A DNA stretch of 44,104 bases from Candidatus Auribacter fodinae (GCA_003599815.1 QZJZ01000030.1:1-44104), one strand, 5' to 3'; counted from the first letter of the stretch, positions 24,654-33,935 are shown. The notes: generated by a model not told the origin, from the letters alone. Program-made: numbers and translations.

Positions 24654-24782
24654 GAGGATTTTTGTGAAATCATTTTTATGACTCATAAAAATTGTTAAGG
24701 TTGAACCGGATCGATTATTCGTAATCTTATCTGTGCAGTAAATTACACAAAACGTTTAACACCAACTAAGAGGTATTTTTCC

Positions 24783-25007
24783 ATGTTAAAAGATAAAGTT
24801 CAGGCCGCTCTTAACAGAGTTCGCCCTGCGCTTCAGGCGGATGGCGGGGATGTTGAACTGGTTGGAGTAACCAGTGACGGTGTCGTTAAAGTAAAATTGA
24901 CTGGCGCTTGCGGCGGATGCCCCATGTCCCAGATGACATTGAAAATGGGTATTGAGCGGGAACTCAAAAAGTCAGTCCCGGAAGTAAAGTCTGTAGAATC
25001 AGTTTAA
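24783..25007 (+). CDS. NifU C-terminal-domain Fe-S scaffold protein
   Basis: A 74-residue stand-alone NifU C-terminal domain. It shows the family signature ALQADGGDVEL followed by LTGACGGCPMSQMT, whose Cys43 and Cys46 bind a 4Fe-4S cluster at a dimer interface. Such single-domain proteins (Nfu type) pass Fe-S clusters to target enzymes in the cytoplasm. The length is normal for the short form. AAGAGG lies before the ATG. Clients could include the Fe-S nucleases nearby or QueH, but gene position does not prove this. Confidence 0.92.
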   Translation: MLKDKVQAALNRVRPALQADGGDVELVGVTSDGVVKVKLTGACGGCPMSQMTLKMGIERELKKSVPEVKSVESV

Positions 25008-25042
25008 ACGGATTGTTTCGTAAACGATAAAAAGGATAAAGA

Positions 25043-27166
25043 GTGACAGCTATACACCGGAAACCGATTATATTCCTGTGGATGTGTGTCACTCTTTCTT
25101 TTTTTCGCTGTTTTGTCACTCCTGATACGGATCCTTTCTATATCTTATCGTTCTTTTACATAATCTCTGTGTTTTTTCTGTCCGGATGGTGTTTGTTTTC
25201 GTGTTTTTCTGAGTATATGGAAGCTGGTGATGGTATTGAGCATTTTGTTGTCAGTATTCTTTTATCTGTCACTATAACAGGATTACTATCGCTTACACTT
25301 GCCTGTGCATATATATTTTCGCTGTTCGGCGTATGGGCGGGAAATATGACAGTGCTTATTTGTGCGTATGTTTTTCATAGAAAATCGAATAAAAAATTAT
25401 TTCGGTCGTTCTCCATCACAAGGCGGTCAATCGCATTTCTACTGTTCCTTGTTTGTTTCTCGCCGTTATATCTTCGTCCCATGGAATGGATTATTGGGTT
25501 GCGTGACCCGGGCGTATATGCCAACACCGCTAAGTCAATCGCAATAAATGGATCGTTATCTTTTAGTAATGATCCGACTAAATATATTGACCCGCAAACG
25601 AATGCCTCAATATTTGCGTATCGATACGAAAAGGACTCAATGTTATTGCCCGGATATTATATTAAAAACTTTCAGTCCGGGTTGATTCAACCTCAGTTTT
25701 ATCATTTATACACTGCTTTGCTTGCAGTCGGATACTCGGTTTTTGGTTTTTCAGGAGTATTATGGCTGACACCGCTTCTTGCTTTAGTGAGCATGACTAT
25801 GTTTTTCTTTTTCATAAAAAGATTTACGAACTAGAAGTCAGCATATTTCAGCTTGGGTATTCTGTTGATTTCCGTGAATCAAGTGTGGTTTGCCCGTTAT
25901 TTTAACTCTGAGTTGCTGATGCAGTTTTTTGTATTCGGGTCAGCGCTGGTTTTAATGTGTAATGAGCTGAACCAATATTTTCGGTATATTGGAGCCGCGG
26001 TTGTTTTAGGATCCGCCTTTTTTGCCAGAATAGACGCTTTTCTTTTTTTGCCGGGGATACTTGTACTTATCCCGTTACTTTCCGAAAAGCGTCAACTTGA
26101 TAAAAGATTGATTTTTGTACTTGTGGCTGTTTTATTCTTTCTCCTTTCGATTGTATATGGAATTTCATACTGCCCGATGTACATTAAACCGAGGTTATTG
26201 GATCGCCTGAATAACGGGCTGTTTATCTGGTGCGGCGTTTTTCTGGGCGCAGGCATTTTCTGGAGCTATTTTCGAGGGCTTGGCAATACGATGGAAAAGG
26301 CAATCGGTTACGGTCCCTTTGTTTTAAATATTTTAAGCGGTATTTTGCTTTTATATGGATTATTAAAACGCAGATTCGTGGGTTCTGTATGGATTAGTTT
26401 ATATTTTCCGCATGCTGCTATTGCCGCTGGACTGGCAGGATTGGCGATCATTGCATGGAAAAAACGAAAAAACATGGGTGAGGAACGGATGATACTCATT
26501 TTTATGACCCTGACTTTTTTTGTGTGGTCTGTCATATTTTTGAGGGATCCTCAGATCCAGCCGGATCATTTCTGGGCAATCAGACGTTTTACAGCGTTTT
26601 ATATACCTTTTTTACTCTTTGGATTTGGTGCAGTATTTGGCCTATCTTATAACGGCTTGAAAATAATAAAAATTATGTTTCTCAGCATATTTTTCTGTTT
26701 TGCCGGATGGTATGCGTACCGCCATATACCCCAGTATAAACTTCACGGTTGCGGTGGAATACAGCAAACAATAAATACAATAAGCGAAGTTTTTCCTGAT
26801 AAATCAACAATATTTTTTATTGAGCCGCCTCCCGTATTATTTATTACGCCAATTTTTTTTAATACCCTGCATGAGAAGGAGAAAACTATCGTTCCTGTTG
26901 CGCATCCTACTCAATTTTATGCAGGGGATGCCGGTGTTGAAGGCATTGTACGCAATGAGCTTGAACAAGGAAGGCGTACGTTTATTGCATCCTACAAAGA
27001 CAAATATGCCGAATGTAATTTTAAGAATCTGCAGGCGAGGCATTATAAAACGATACCTATCATTCTTCCTTATGCTGAAATGACTAGAGATAGGCTCCCT
27101 TTCCGGATGAGAGAATCGTTTTATTCTATGATAATTGATGAACTTTTCCTGACTGAGAAGAATTAG
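25043..27166 (+). pseudogene. GT-C type membrane glycosyltransferase interrupted by an in-frame TAG
   Basis: Two consecutive open stretches, 25,043-25,834 and about 25,853-27,166, are in the same frame. They are separated only by the TAG at 25,832-25,834 and join into one protein of 707 positions. The first part has several membrane helices and the loop GLRDPGVYANTAKS, resembling the acidic first-loop motif of GT39/ArnT-like transferases that use lipid-linked sugars. The second part continues with further helices (VLGSAFFARIDAFLFLPG) and a soluble C-terminal end. The start is GTG with AAAGGA seven bases upstream. The second half has no ribosome binding site, so it is unlikely to be a separate gene. 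Either a nonsense mutation, a sequencing error or stop-codon read-through explains the structure. Substrate unknown. Confidence 0.8.
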
Positions 27167-27915
27167 CGCAGGGACTTCGATGTGTTTTTTGTGTGGTCAT
27201 TTTGATTTCTGATGAACCTGCGTCCTGTGACGAGTGAATGAACAAATCGCATGCCGAGCACTGACATTATCCATGCAATTCTCAAGACACTCAGAGGTTC
27301 GCTGACAACTTCGGCATTACCGTTTTTAACCGCGTGTATGATCGCGGGGATACTTAGCTCTGTCGCATCAATCAGGGAATAGGTCGACCCGAATTGGGCG
27401 ATACAGTGAGTATCAGAAGAACCGATAATAGTTTTTTTGAAATGATCGGATATGCATACAGCTTTTTTATTTGGATTCCAGAATCGTGTATAGAAGTGCG
27501 AGTATTCGACAGCGTCAAAACAGTCTATATATTCTATCAGCGCATCCCTCAAACATGAACCTGTCGGATAAAACGGGTGAGGAGCAACGATCAGTGAGCT
27601 CTCGTCCCTGTAATTTCGCAGAGATTCAAAAGAATCTATTTCCATATAGTCTTTGATATTGTACAGCAGAACATGTTTTTTTTCAATATTAAGCTCAACA
27701 CCGGGTATGAGCAGTATGCCCTTTGAGTGGGCGTAGTTAGTGATATTGCTATCGCTGTGCAGGTTATTATGATTGGTAAATGATAAAATCTCGTAACCTT
27801 TTTCAAACGCTTTGTCTATTATAGTATACGGCGATACCAGCCCGAACGGCCCGTATTCTATTTCGCGGGGGTCGGAAGCATTGTGAATGTGTAAATCTGC
27901 TTTGAATCTTGGCAT
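27163..27915 (-). CDS. PHP-domain phosphoesterase
   Basis: A 250-residue PHP-family metal-dependent phosphoesterase. Metal ligands are visible in DLHIHNAS near the N-terminus, LSFTNHNN, GVELN, APHP and SSDTH. The family includes histidinol phosphatase-like and nucleotide or oligonucleotide phosphoesterases; the substrate cannot be chosen from sequence. A hydrophobic stretch near the C-terminus (IAWIMSVLGMRFVHSLV) may bind the membrane. The stop codon overlaps that of the convergent glycosyltransferase gene by four bases. Only a distant GGGG precedes the ATG. Confidence 0.85.
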   Translation of the reverse strand: MPRFKADLHIHNASDPREIEYGPFGLVSPYTIIDKAFEKGYEILSFTNHNNLHSDSNITNYAHSKGILLIPGVELNIEKKHVLLYNIKDYMEIDSFESLRNYRDESSLIVAPHPFYPTGSCLRDALIEYIDCFDAVEYSHFYTRFWNPNKKAVCISDHFKKTIIGSSDTHCIAQFGSTYSLIDATELSIPAIIHAVKNGNAEVVSEPLSVLRIAWIMSVLGMRFVHSLVTGRRFIRNQNDHTKNTSKSLR

Positions 27916-28104
27916 GATATGCTCAACCCCTTCATAATGATAGCATTAATTATATTGGCATTTAATATTATCGTACTTTTTGTGTAAATTTTTATAAATA
28001 ACCAGGAGGTTTTAACGTCATTAATGATGAAATAATAACAAAAATCGTGTATCATGAATTTTTTATAAAAAACTAACTTTTTTAAATTATAATGAGGAGG
28101 CCGC

Positions 28105-29727
28105 ATGAAACGATTTATTGCAACAGTACTGGTATTAATGGGTCTGGTGTCTGGTTCCTGTGCTCAGGAAAAGATATCCATGCCTTATGGTAAAGATCTG
28201 TTTTTCAGCAGAGGAAAAGGCTCTCGTTCGCTCTGGATATGGAATACGATTGATATTTTACGAAAACCAGGCGAAAGGGATGCCCTGCTTCAATTCATTA
28301 AAAAACCGCATGGAACCGATCCTGAAATAAACAATCTGTATTTCAACGCGAATGTGAATTTTTTGCGGAGCGAGAAACTTCGCGAAGCTTTTATAGACCT
28401 TATAGTTCGCGCGCACAAGCAAGGCGTTACCGTACAGTATCTTGCAGGACATGCGGCGTGGGCATATCAGAACAGGGAAGTATTGGGTATTATTGAAGCG
28501 GTAAGTGAGTTTAACGCTTCGTTGTCTCCCGAACAGCGCCTTGATGGCGTCCATTTTGATATTGAACCGCACACCCTTCCGATGTGGAATAGTGACTCGC
28601 GTTTAAAACAGCGTTTCTTCCAGTCCATAAAGTTGTATGGTGAACGTATGCGTGAGCTCAACCCTGATATCGTGTTCGGCATAGATGTGCCGACTTTCTG
28701 GAATAAGGATGAAATCAGGCTTCTTGCTGAATCGACGGATTACATTACGTTGATGAATTATACCGACAATCGTGTTTTTAAATATAAACGCGCCAAAAAA
28801 TTTCTGGAAGTCGCGGATGAAATGGGCACTAAAATCGAGACAGGCGTCGAAACCCAAGGGCCTTCTGAAAAGTGGGGCGTAACTCCGCCTATCACGTTTT
28901 ACGATGAGGGAAGAGAATTAATGGAAGCACGGCTTGCTCATACTGAGAAGCTTATGGGCGTTCATGAATCTTATATCGGTATAGCGATTCATTATTATGA
29001 CTCGTACAAGAATTTCCAGAAAGAACGCAAAATTATTAAAGATACTGAGACGTATCCTGATCAGCCATTGATTACAATTCCGTTTCTTACTGTTCCGATC
29101 GCGGTTGATGGAAAATTAACTGAAGTTCCTGATAACGATGGAGTTATTGCTCTGGATGACAGTAAGTACGTGGTGTATGAAATAGCGCCGAAGTCGTGGG
29201 AAGGCCTCGATGATTTCAGTGTTATCGCGTATATTGGCTGGACAGAAACGGATTTGTATCTTGGGTTTGATGTGAAAGATGACAGTATCGTTCAGCCTTT
29301 TTCCGGAGAGGATATGGTTAATGGTGACCACCTTGAACTCTGGTTTGATACGGATTATGAAGGTGACGAATGGCAGAACTGGATCAGTGAAGACGATTTT
29401 CAGTTAGGGTTTTCACCGGGTAATTTTAAGGATGTAGCACCGAGCATATGTCTTTGGGCTCCTGCGTTGGAAAATGTTTCAACTCTTTCGATGATCGAAT
29501 ATAGTTCCGTAAAAACCGAAACAGGTTACCGCGCAGAAATGAAAATACCGTTTGAATTTTTTTCCGGGATGAAACCTGTTGACGGTACCCGAATACGCCT
29601 TAACATAGATCCCAGCGATTCCGATGGGCCGAATGATGTTCAGGAAGTGTTGTTGTCCAGTTCGATTTGTCGCCGTTACGGTAATCCCAGATCATTTCGT
29701 ACAGCGATATTTAAAAGGGCTCAGTAA
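28105..29727 (+). CDS. Secreted GH18-like TIM-barrel protein with C-terminal CBM9-like domain
   Basis: A 540-residue exported protein: signal peptide (ATVLVLMGLVSGSCA), a TIM-barrel-like region to about residue 330, and a beta-sandwich from about 345. The barrel carries DGVHFDIEPH with D147, D152 and E154, the DGxxxDxE arrangement of GH18 chitinase/endoglycosidase-like enzymes. LNPDIVFGIDVP and DYITLMNYTD look like further barrel strands. The second domain (TDLYLGFDVKDD, NGDHLELWFDTD) resembles CBM9 or DOMON-like carbohydrate-binding modules. A glycan- or peptidoglycan-related role outside the cytoplasm follows from this, but the substrate is unknown. GAGGAGG precedes the ATG. The gene is monocistronic and convergent with the hydrolase gene, overlapping it by seven bases. 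Confidence 0.75.
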   Translation: MKRFIATVLVLMGLVSGSCAQEKISMPYGKDLFFSRGKGSRSLWIWNTIDILRKPGERDALLQFIKKPHGTDPEINNLYFNANVNFLRSEKLREAFIDLIVRAHKQGVTVQYLAGHAAWAYQNREVLGIIEAVSEFNASLSPEQRLDGVHFDIEPHTLPMWNSDSRLKQRFFQSIKLYGERMRELNPDIVFGIDVPTFWNKDEIRLLAESTDYITLMNYTDNRVFKYKRAKKFLEVADEMGTKIETGVETQGPSEKWGVTPPITFYDEGRELMEARLAHTEKLMGVHESYIGIAIHYYDSYKNFQKERKIIKDTETYPDQPLITIPFLTVPIAVDGKLTEVPDNDGVIALDDSKYVVYEIAPKSWEGLDDFSVIAYIGWTETDLYLGFDVKDDSIVQPFSGEDMVNGDHLELWFDTDYEGDEWQNWISEDDFQLGFSPGNFKDVAPSICLWAPALENVSTLSMIEYSSVKTETGYRAEMKIPFEFFSGMKPVDGTRIRLNIDPSDSDGPNDVQEVLLSSSICRRYGNPRSFRTAIFKRAQ

Positions 29728-30638
29728 TTTCGTTCAAGCCTGTTGATAAAAGAAACGATTTTTTCGCAGATTATGTCTTTATCATAGTCTACAGGGATGA
29801 CATGGTTCGAACGAGTAACCCACATGATCTCTTTATCTTTTGAGCTGATAGAATTATAAATGAATTCAGTTCCTGTACTGCATACTACTTTGTCTTCTTT
29901 GGTATGAATTAGTAATGCGGGCTGATGGATGGAAGAAAGCGTTGTGCTGATTGCCTGTGCCATATCGAGCATGGAATGCAGTGGTTTGGTAGATACTGCG
30001 TCATAGCAGATATGTTTGTTGCGCTCAACAGGGTCATTAATATTCACATATGCCTCTGATTTCCAAACATAAGGGACAAAAGGAATAGAAAATTTGACGA
30101 GTGTTCCGGGTTGTTTCACATAAAAGTGATGACTGCTGAGACGAAAAAAAGGCGCTATTGCTGTTAGTCCCGCAATGTCATCATGCTCTGCTGATAATTT
30201 CAGGCTAAGCAGTCCGCCGAGAGAGAATCCGACAATATAGACCCGTTTATATCTATTGCGCAGAGCACTATATTCTTCAAGAACAGCAGTATACCACATT
30301 GAAGAATCTGAATGTTCCAAATCAGCAGGCCTCAGCGCATGGCCGGGCAGGAGCATTCCGCGTACTGTAAAGCCCTGTTTGTGTAACGACTTGGCAATAT
30401 ATACCATTTCCCGGGGCGTACTGGAAAAGCCATGTATTAGCAAAACAGCCGTGTTTTCAGAGGCTTCAAACAAAAAAGGATTCGCTTCAGGATAGATATC
30501 TTTTAGATTTGGCGCATTGGAATGACGTATCCGCCAGATTTTTACCGAATAGATTAGATACAGGGTTATTAAAAAGATGAGAAACGCGGCGAATATGAAT
30601 AAAAAAAAATTTTTATGGAACAAGAATAATCTTGCCAA
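29721..30638 (-). CDS. Membrane-anchored alpha/beta hydrolase (carboxylesterase/monoacylglycerol-lipase type)
   Basis: A 305-residue protein with an N-terminal membrane anchor (FFLFIFAAFLIFLITLYLI) and a hydrolase domain. The oxyanion-hole motif is LLIHGFSSTP, the nucleophile elbow GFSLGG, the acid lies in HTKEDKVV and the His in SNHVI. These match carboxylesterases of the Est30/monoacylglycerol lipase group, acting on short esters or lipids at the membrane face. The start is TTG at 30,638, inside the last codons of the upstream alcohol dehydrogenase gene (26-base overlap), so translation is probably coupled. No ATG alternative exists before the anchor. Confidence 0.85.
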   Translation of the reverse strand: MARLFLFHKNFFLFIFAAFLIFLITLYLIYSVKIWRIRHSNAPNLKDIYPEANPFLFEASENTAVLLIHGFSSTPREMVYIAKSLHKQGFTVRGMLLPGHALRPADLEHSDSSMWYTAVLEEYSALRNRYKRVYIVGFSLGGLLSLKLSAEHDDIAGLTAIAPFFRLSSHHFYVKQPGTLVKFSIPFVPYVWKSEAYVNINDPVERNKHICYDAVSTKPLHSMLDMAQAISTTLSSIHQPALLIHTKEDKVVCSTGTEFIYNSISSKDKEIMWVTRSNHVIPVDYDKDIICEKIVSFINRLERNY

Positions 30639-31650
30639 ATTGTTTTCCTTTTTCCATGCGTTCGGTGGCAGTGATTACGTCATCCATGGTATGGATCGAA
30701 TCGATAACCGGTTTCATTGCGTTGGTGTTGATTGTCTTCAGTACCTGTTGTAATTCGGATATGGACCCCATCGTTGATCCGTGGAGTGCAATCTGTTTCC
30801 AGTATAGTGAACGCAGGTCAAGCATCGCTTCCGGTCCGGTCGTTACGCCGCATAGCACAATGGTGCCGCCTTTTTTTATTATATTCAGGTTTGACTTCAT
30901 GGTTTCCGCGCCGACCGCGTCTATGATGAGGTCAACGCCGGCGGATTCCGTGTAGTCGGCAATCCAGTCGGCTATAGTATCCTCTTTGTAATTGATGGTT
31001 GCGTGAGCGCCGATAATGGATGCTTTTTCCAGCTTTGCATCAGATGATGAAGTCACAATCACATGTGCTCCGGCAGAGAGTGCGAGCTGTAAAGATGCCA
31101 GTGCAACGCCTCCACCTATTCCGTGTATTAAAACTATCTGTCCGGGAGATAGTTTTCCCTGTGTGAACAGCATTCGCCATGCGGTAAGATAGGTTAAAGG
31201 AAACGCCGCTGATTCCTCAAAAGAAAGGTGCTCCGGCTTTTTTAGTACATTTGCCGCTGGAACAGCCGCATATTGCGAAAATGTGCCCTGTCGGGTGAGC
31301 CCCATCAGTCCGTAATACGTGCATAAACTATGTTCACCTCTACGGCAGGCGGAACATATGCCGCAGTAGGTACCGGGATAAATGATAACTTCATCGCCTA
31401 CTCGCAGGTTGTGCAGTTCGCCAACCGACAGTCCGATTTCACGGATAACTCCTGACAAATCAGAACCGAGAATATGCGGAAACGTAAGCGCATTACCGGG
31501 GCGTCCCATACGTACCCATATATCGAGATGGTTTAAAGCAGTTGCCTTTGTTTCTATAATTACTTCGTCAGGAGAACAAACCGGATCGGGGAGTGATCCT
31601 GTATTTATTACTGATGGGTCGCCGTAACGTTTAATAAAACATGCTTTCAT
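30613..31650 (-). CDS. Zinc-dependent alcohol dehydrogenase / quinone-reductase family (MDR)
   Basis: A 345-residue medium-chain dehydrogenase. The catalytic domain has the GSDLSGVI segment and the structural-zinc cluster CGICSACRRGEHSLC with all four cysteines. The Rossmann part has IHGIGGGVALASLQLA (nucleotide loop) and IDAVGAE. Lys or Arg selectivity residues are not clear enough to choose NADH or NADPH. The start ATG follows AGGAGGTTATGAATA, a strong ribosome binding site. It forms a two-gene operon with the downstream hydrolase. The substrate alcohol is unknown. Confidence 0.9.
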   Translation of the reverse strand: MKACFIKRYGDPSVINTGSLPDPVCSPDEVIIETKATALNHLDIWVRMGRPGNALTFPHILGSDLSGVIREIGLSVGELHNLRVGDEVIIYPGTYCGICSACRRGEHSLCTYYGLMGLTRQGTFSQYAAVPAANVLKKPEHLSFEESAAFPLTYLTAWRMLFTQGKLSPGQIVLIHGIGGGVALASLQLALSAGAHVIVTSSSDAKLEKASIIGAHATINYKEDTIADWIADYTESAGVDLIIDAVGAETMKSNLNIIKKGGTIVLCGVTTGPEAMLDLRSLYWKQIALHGSTMGSISELQQVLKTINTNAMKPVIDSIHTMDDVITATERMEKGKQFGKIILVP

Positions 31651-31693
31651 TATTCATAACCTCCTGATGATTATTATTTTTGCATACTAAAAT

Positions 31694-31722
31694 TTGACAA
31701 ATCAAAAATCATGGGGTATATA
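31694..31722 (+). promoter_or_regulatory. Near-consensus sigma-70 promoter
   Basis: TTGACA at 31,694-31,699 (perfect -35), 17-base spacer, TATATA at 31,717-31,722. Transcription would start near 31,729 and run toward the small cysteine-rich gene at 31,811, leaving a leader of about 80 bases. Confidence 0.7.
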
Positions 31723-31770
31723 AATATTAAGAAAAGAGATCATAAAGAACGAACATTCCTCAACAAGAGA

Positions 31771-31807
31771 CTTCCTGGCGGTTAAATAAACCTTTTGCCG
31801 GAGGAAG
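31771..31807 (+). promoter_or_regulatory. Leader hairpin covering the ribosome binding site
   Basis: CTTCCTGGCGG (31,771-31,781) can pair with CCGGAGGAAG (31,798-31,807): six pairs, a small internal loop, then three GC pairs. The 3' arm contains GGAGG, the ribosome binding site of the ATG at 31,811, so folding would block initiation. Confidence 0.5.
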
Positions 31808-31810
31808 TCA

Positions 31811-31984
31811 ATGTATTGCCCCTATTTATTGAAAAAAGGACGCGTAACCTACAAGTGCCATTTTTTCTATTCGAACCTTAATTTCTTGAAGGCTGTTTTA
31901 TTCTGCAATACACCTTTGTGTTCCCGCTTTTGTCAGTCATCAGCTCTTTGCAGAAGAAAAAGAAGGACTGCCGCATCAGCATAA
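31811..31984 (+). CDS. Small cysteine-rich basic protein (57 residues)
   Basis: An ATG with GGAGG at good spacing opens a 57-codon frame starting MYCPYLLKKGRVTYKC. Six cysteines lie at residues 3, 16, 32, 37, 41 and 47, and the tail is basic (CRRKRRTAASA). The first half is hydrophobic and aromatic. It sits in a gap between two minus-strand genes, with its own promoter at 31,694 and a hairpin over the ribosome binding site. No family is recognised; a small metal-binding or nucleic-acid-binding protein would fit the residues. The arginine-rich end and lack of a known domain leave the alternative that it is a leader or non-coding RNA locus. Confidence 0.55.
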   Translation: MYCPYLLKKGRVTYKCHFFYSNLNFLKAVLFCNTPLCSRFCQSSALCRRKRRTAASA

Positions 31985-31996
31985 GTTTTTTACGTA

Positions 31997-33505
31997 TTAT
32001 CTACGCGAGCTTGACTGATACCTGAGTAGTTTTTGTTCACTGCTTGTCAACAGCGTTTTCACGGCATAGTCTTTCCACGCGTCCTCAAATTCTGCAAACG
32101 ACATACTTAAGACTGATTTAAACACTTCATCATTAGACAACTGTTCTCCAAATAATGCCAGTATTCGATGTAGTTTGTCCAAGCCGTATTTATCAATAAT
32201 AAAAGCGACAATAAAACATGATTCTTCATATGCCAGTAAGATTTTTTCTATATTTGACGGATTACGAATAGCATTGTTGAGTGCATGAAACGGAAAATAA
32301 GAATTTTTAAGCAGTGCTTTTTTCAGGTAGGCATATTCCGGTTTTTCACGCGAAAAGTATTCGGCTATACCTTCATTAAGCCATAGAGGAACATTATGCT
32401 CAGATATGCGGTGTACAACAAGATGTGTATATTCATGAAAAATTACGTGTTCAAGAGATTCAGCTCCGCCGGGCAAGAGGTTTTTGTTGTCTACGGGTAT
32501 ATGTATTTTACCGTCGTAAAGCCCGCCCGCGAAATGGGGGACATCCGTGCTGATAAAAAAAGAATCCGGTTCCGTGAGAATAATGACAACCGTTGATTCC
32601 GGATAATAAGAAAACTTTGCGCCGATGGTGTCATATGCTTTTTTAAGGTAGGAGGTTATCTCACGTAACCGTTTTTCAGGGATAGTATTGTCGTGGTGTA
32701 TTGCGAAAATATCACTGTTTTTTGCGTCTAAACTATCATAAATGGCGTATTCACGATTTAATCGGTCGTATAACTGCTGAAACAATTCATCGGATTCGCC
32801 AGTTTTCGCCAGTTCATCCCAGTATATTTTTGCTTTCGGCAACTGGTGTTTGTTGAACGCGATGTTACCCAGATAAAAAAGCGCTTTCGTGTGGTGAGGT
32901 ATTTTCATTAATGCAAACTGAAATTTTTCCTCGGCACTGCTGATATCATTTATGGATAGATACTCAATCCCCCAGAGAACATAAAGGTCTGCTATATCAT
33001 TGAGATATGCCCACACATCAACAGTGCCGAAAATGTCCGGCCGGCTCATAATAAATTTATGTATGTTAATTGCCTGAAGCCACTCTTTAGACTGATATAA
33101 TTGTTGGGCTTTTCCCCGCAGGATAGCTCGGTAATTATCGGTGATGGGCGATACCGGGGTAATGGTATATGCTTCTTCAATAACGGATAGAGCGGTGTCG
33201 TACTTGCCTTGCGAAGCCAGTTGTACCGCATAAGCGTTCAGTACAGAGGCAAATGACTGATGCAATGCGTCGTTATCAGGGTCAAGCATTTCACATTTTC
33301 TGAATAGTTCAATTGCGGCAGGATAGTTATTCGAATCAATATACGATTGGATAGACCGAAGGTAATCGTTTATTGTAGCAACGGTTCCTTGTTCTGCGTT
33401 TTCATCAGGCATCCTGTATGTTTCAGCATGCGCCGTCATAGATATCATCATTATTGCATACAGGATACCGGACAAGCAACGCTTCATGAAATATAACACA
33501 TTCAA
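31997..33505 (-). CDS. Exported TPR protein with gluzincin (HExxH) peptidase domain
   Basis: A 502-residue protein with a signal peptide (about 27 residues, ending AHA), TPR-type helical repeats from about 40 to 265, and a peptidase_MA-like metalloprotease domain. The zinc site is HEYTH (H357, H361), with the third ligand expected in WLNEGIAEYF some twenty residues later. The N-terminal repeats include the usual alternation of small and large residues (ALFYLGNIAFNKHQLPKA). GAAAGGGG is close to the first ATG, which I keep; a second in-frame ATG six codons later gives a tighter signal peptide. It probably acts in the periplasm; substrate unknown. Confidence 0.85.
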   Translation of the reverse strand: MNVLYFMKRCLSGILYAIMMISMTAHAETYRMPDENAEQGTVATINDYLRSIQSYIDSNNYPAAIELFRKCEMLDPDNDALHQSFASVLNAYAVQLASQGKYDTALSVIEEAYTITPVSPITDNYRAILRGKAQQLYQSKEWLQAINIHKFIMSRPDIFGTVDVWAYLNDIADLYVLWGIEYLSINDISSAEEKFQFALMKIPHHTKALFYLGNIAFNKHQLPKAKIYWDELAKTGESDELFQQLYDRLNREYAIYDSLDAKNSDIFAIHHDNTIPEKRLREITSYLKKAYDTIGAKFSYYPESTVVIILTEPDSFFISTDVPHFAGGLYDGKIHIPVDNKNLLPGGAESLEHVIFHEYTHLVVHRISEHNVPLWLNEGIAEYFSREKPEYAYLKKALLKNSYFPFHALNNAIRNPSNIEKILLAYEESCFIVAFIIDKYGLDKLHRILALFGEQLSNDEVFKSVLSMSFAEFEDAWKDYAVKTLLTSSEQKLLRYQSSSRR

Positions 33506-33528
33506 CCCCTTTCAGATATGGTCATATT

Positions 33529-33557
33529 ATAATATAACCCCGTATCTGTTTAGACAA
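33529..33557 (-). promoter_or_regulatory. Sigma-70-like promoter of the TPR-peptidase gene
   Basis: On the minus strand TTGTCT (33,557-33,552), 17 bases, TATTAT (33,534-33,529). It ends about 24 bases before the ATG of the peptidase gene, leaving a short leader. Confidence 0.5.
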
Positions 33558-33602
33558 TACATTTGTTAAAAGGGTTGGTATTGATCTAAAATCGTTCTGA
33601 AA

Positions 33603-33935
33603 TTAGAATATGGCGACGGTTTCTTCGGAATCGATATACAGAAAACGTCCGCAATTCTGGCAGACAGACATATCATCACTATAACTTAATAATGAATGCT
33701 GACTTGTTGGAAGATTAATAAAACATCCCTGGCAAAACCCGCCATTAGCGCGGACAATTGCGTCACCGTGTCTATGGTACAGCTTATAAAAACGTGTGAG
33801 AGTTTCAGTTGGGGTTTGTGTTTTGAGGAAAATAATTTCGTCTTCAATCTGTTTTCGTTGTGATTCTGAATTACATTTTTTCAAATCATTCTCATAACTC
33901 TGCAGTTTTACAAGAACTTCTACATTTGCTTTCAT
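33603..33935 (-). CDS. Short coiled-coil/C4 zinc-ribbon protein (zf-RING_7 type)
   Basis: A 110-residue protein: a charged helical N-terminal half (LQSYENDLKKCNSE, QIEDEIIFLK) and a zinc ribbon FCQGCFINLP ... VCQNCGRFLYI, with the two CxxC pairs typical of the C4 zinc-ribbon family (DUF164-related). Usual members are about 240 residues with a long coiled coil; here only a short helical part precedes the ribbon. The family is thought to bind nucleic acid or ribosome-associated partners, but function is not settled. CGGAG lies before the ATG. Confidence 0.8.
   Translation of the reverse strand: MKANVEVLVKLQSYENDLKKCNSESQRKQIEDEIIFLKTQTPTETLTRFYKLYHRHGDAIVRANGGFCQGCFINLPTSQHSLLSYSDDMSVCQNCGRFLYIDSEETVAIF

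Noticed and set aside
25832-25834. Pyrrolysine or other amber recoding in the glycosyltransferase gene
   Set aside because: No suppressor tRNA or pyrrolysine genes are visible, and other genes in the window end normally; a nonsense mutation or read error is simpler.
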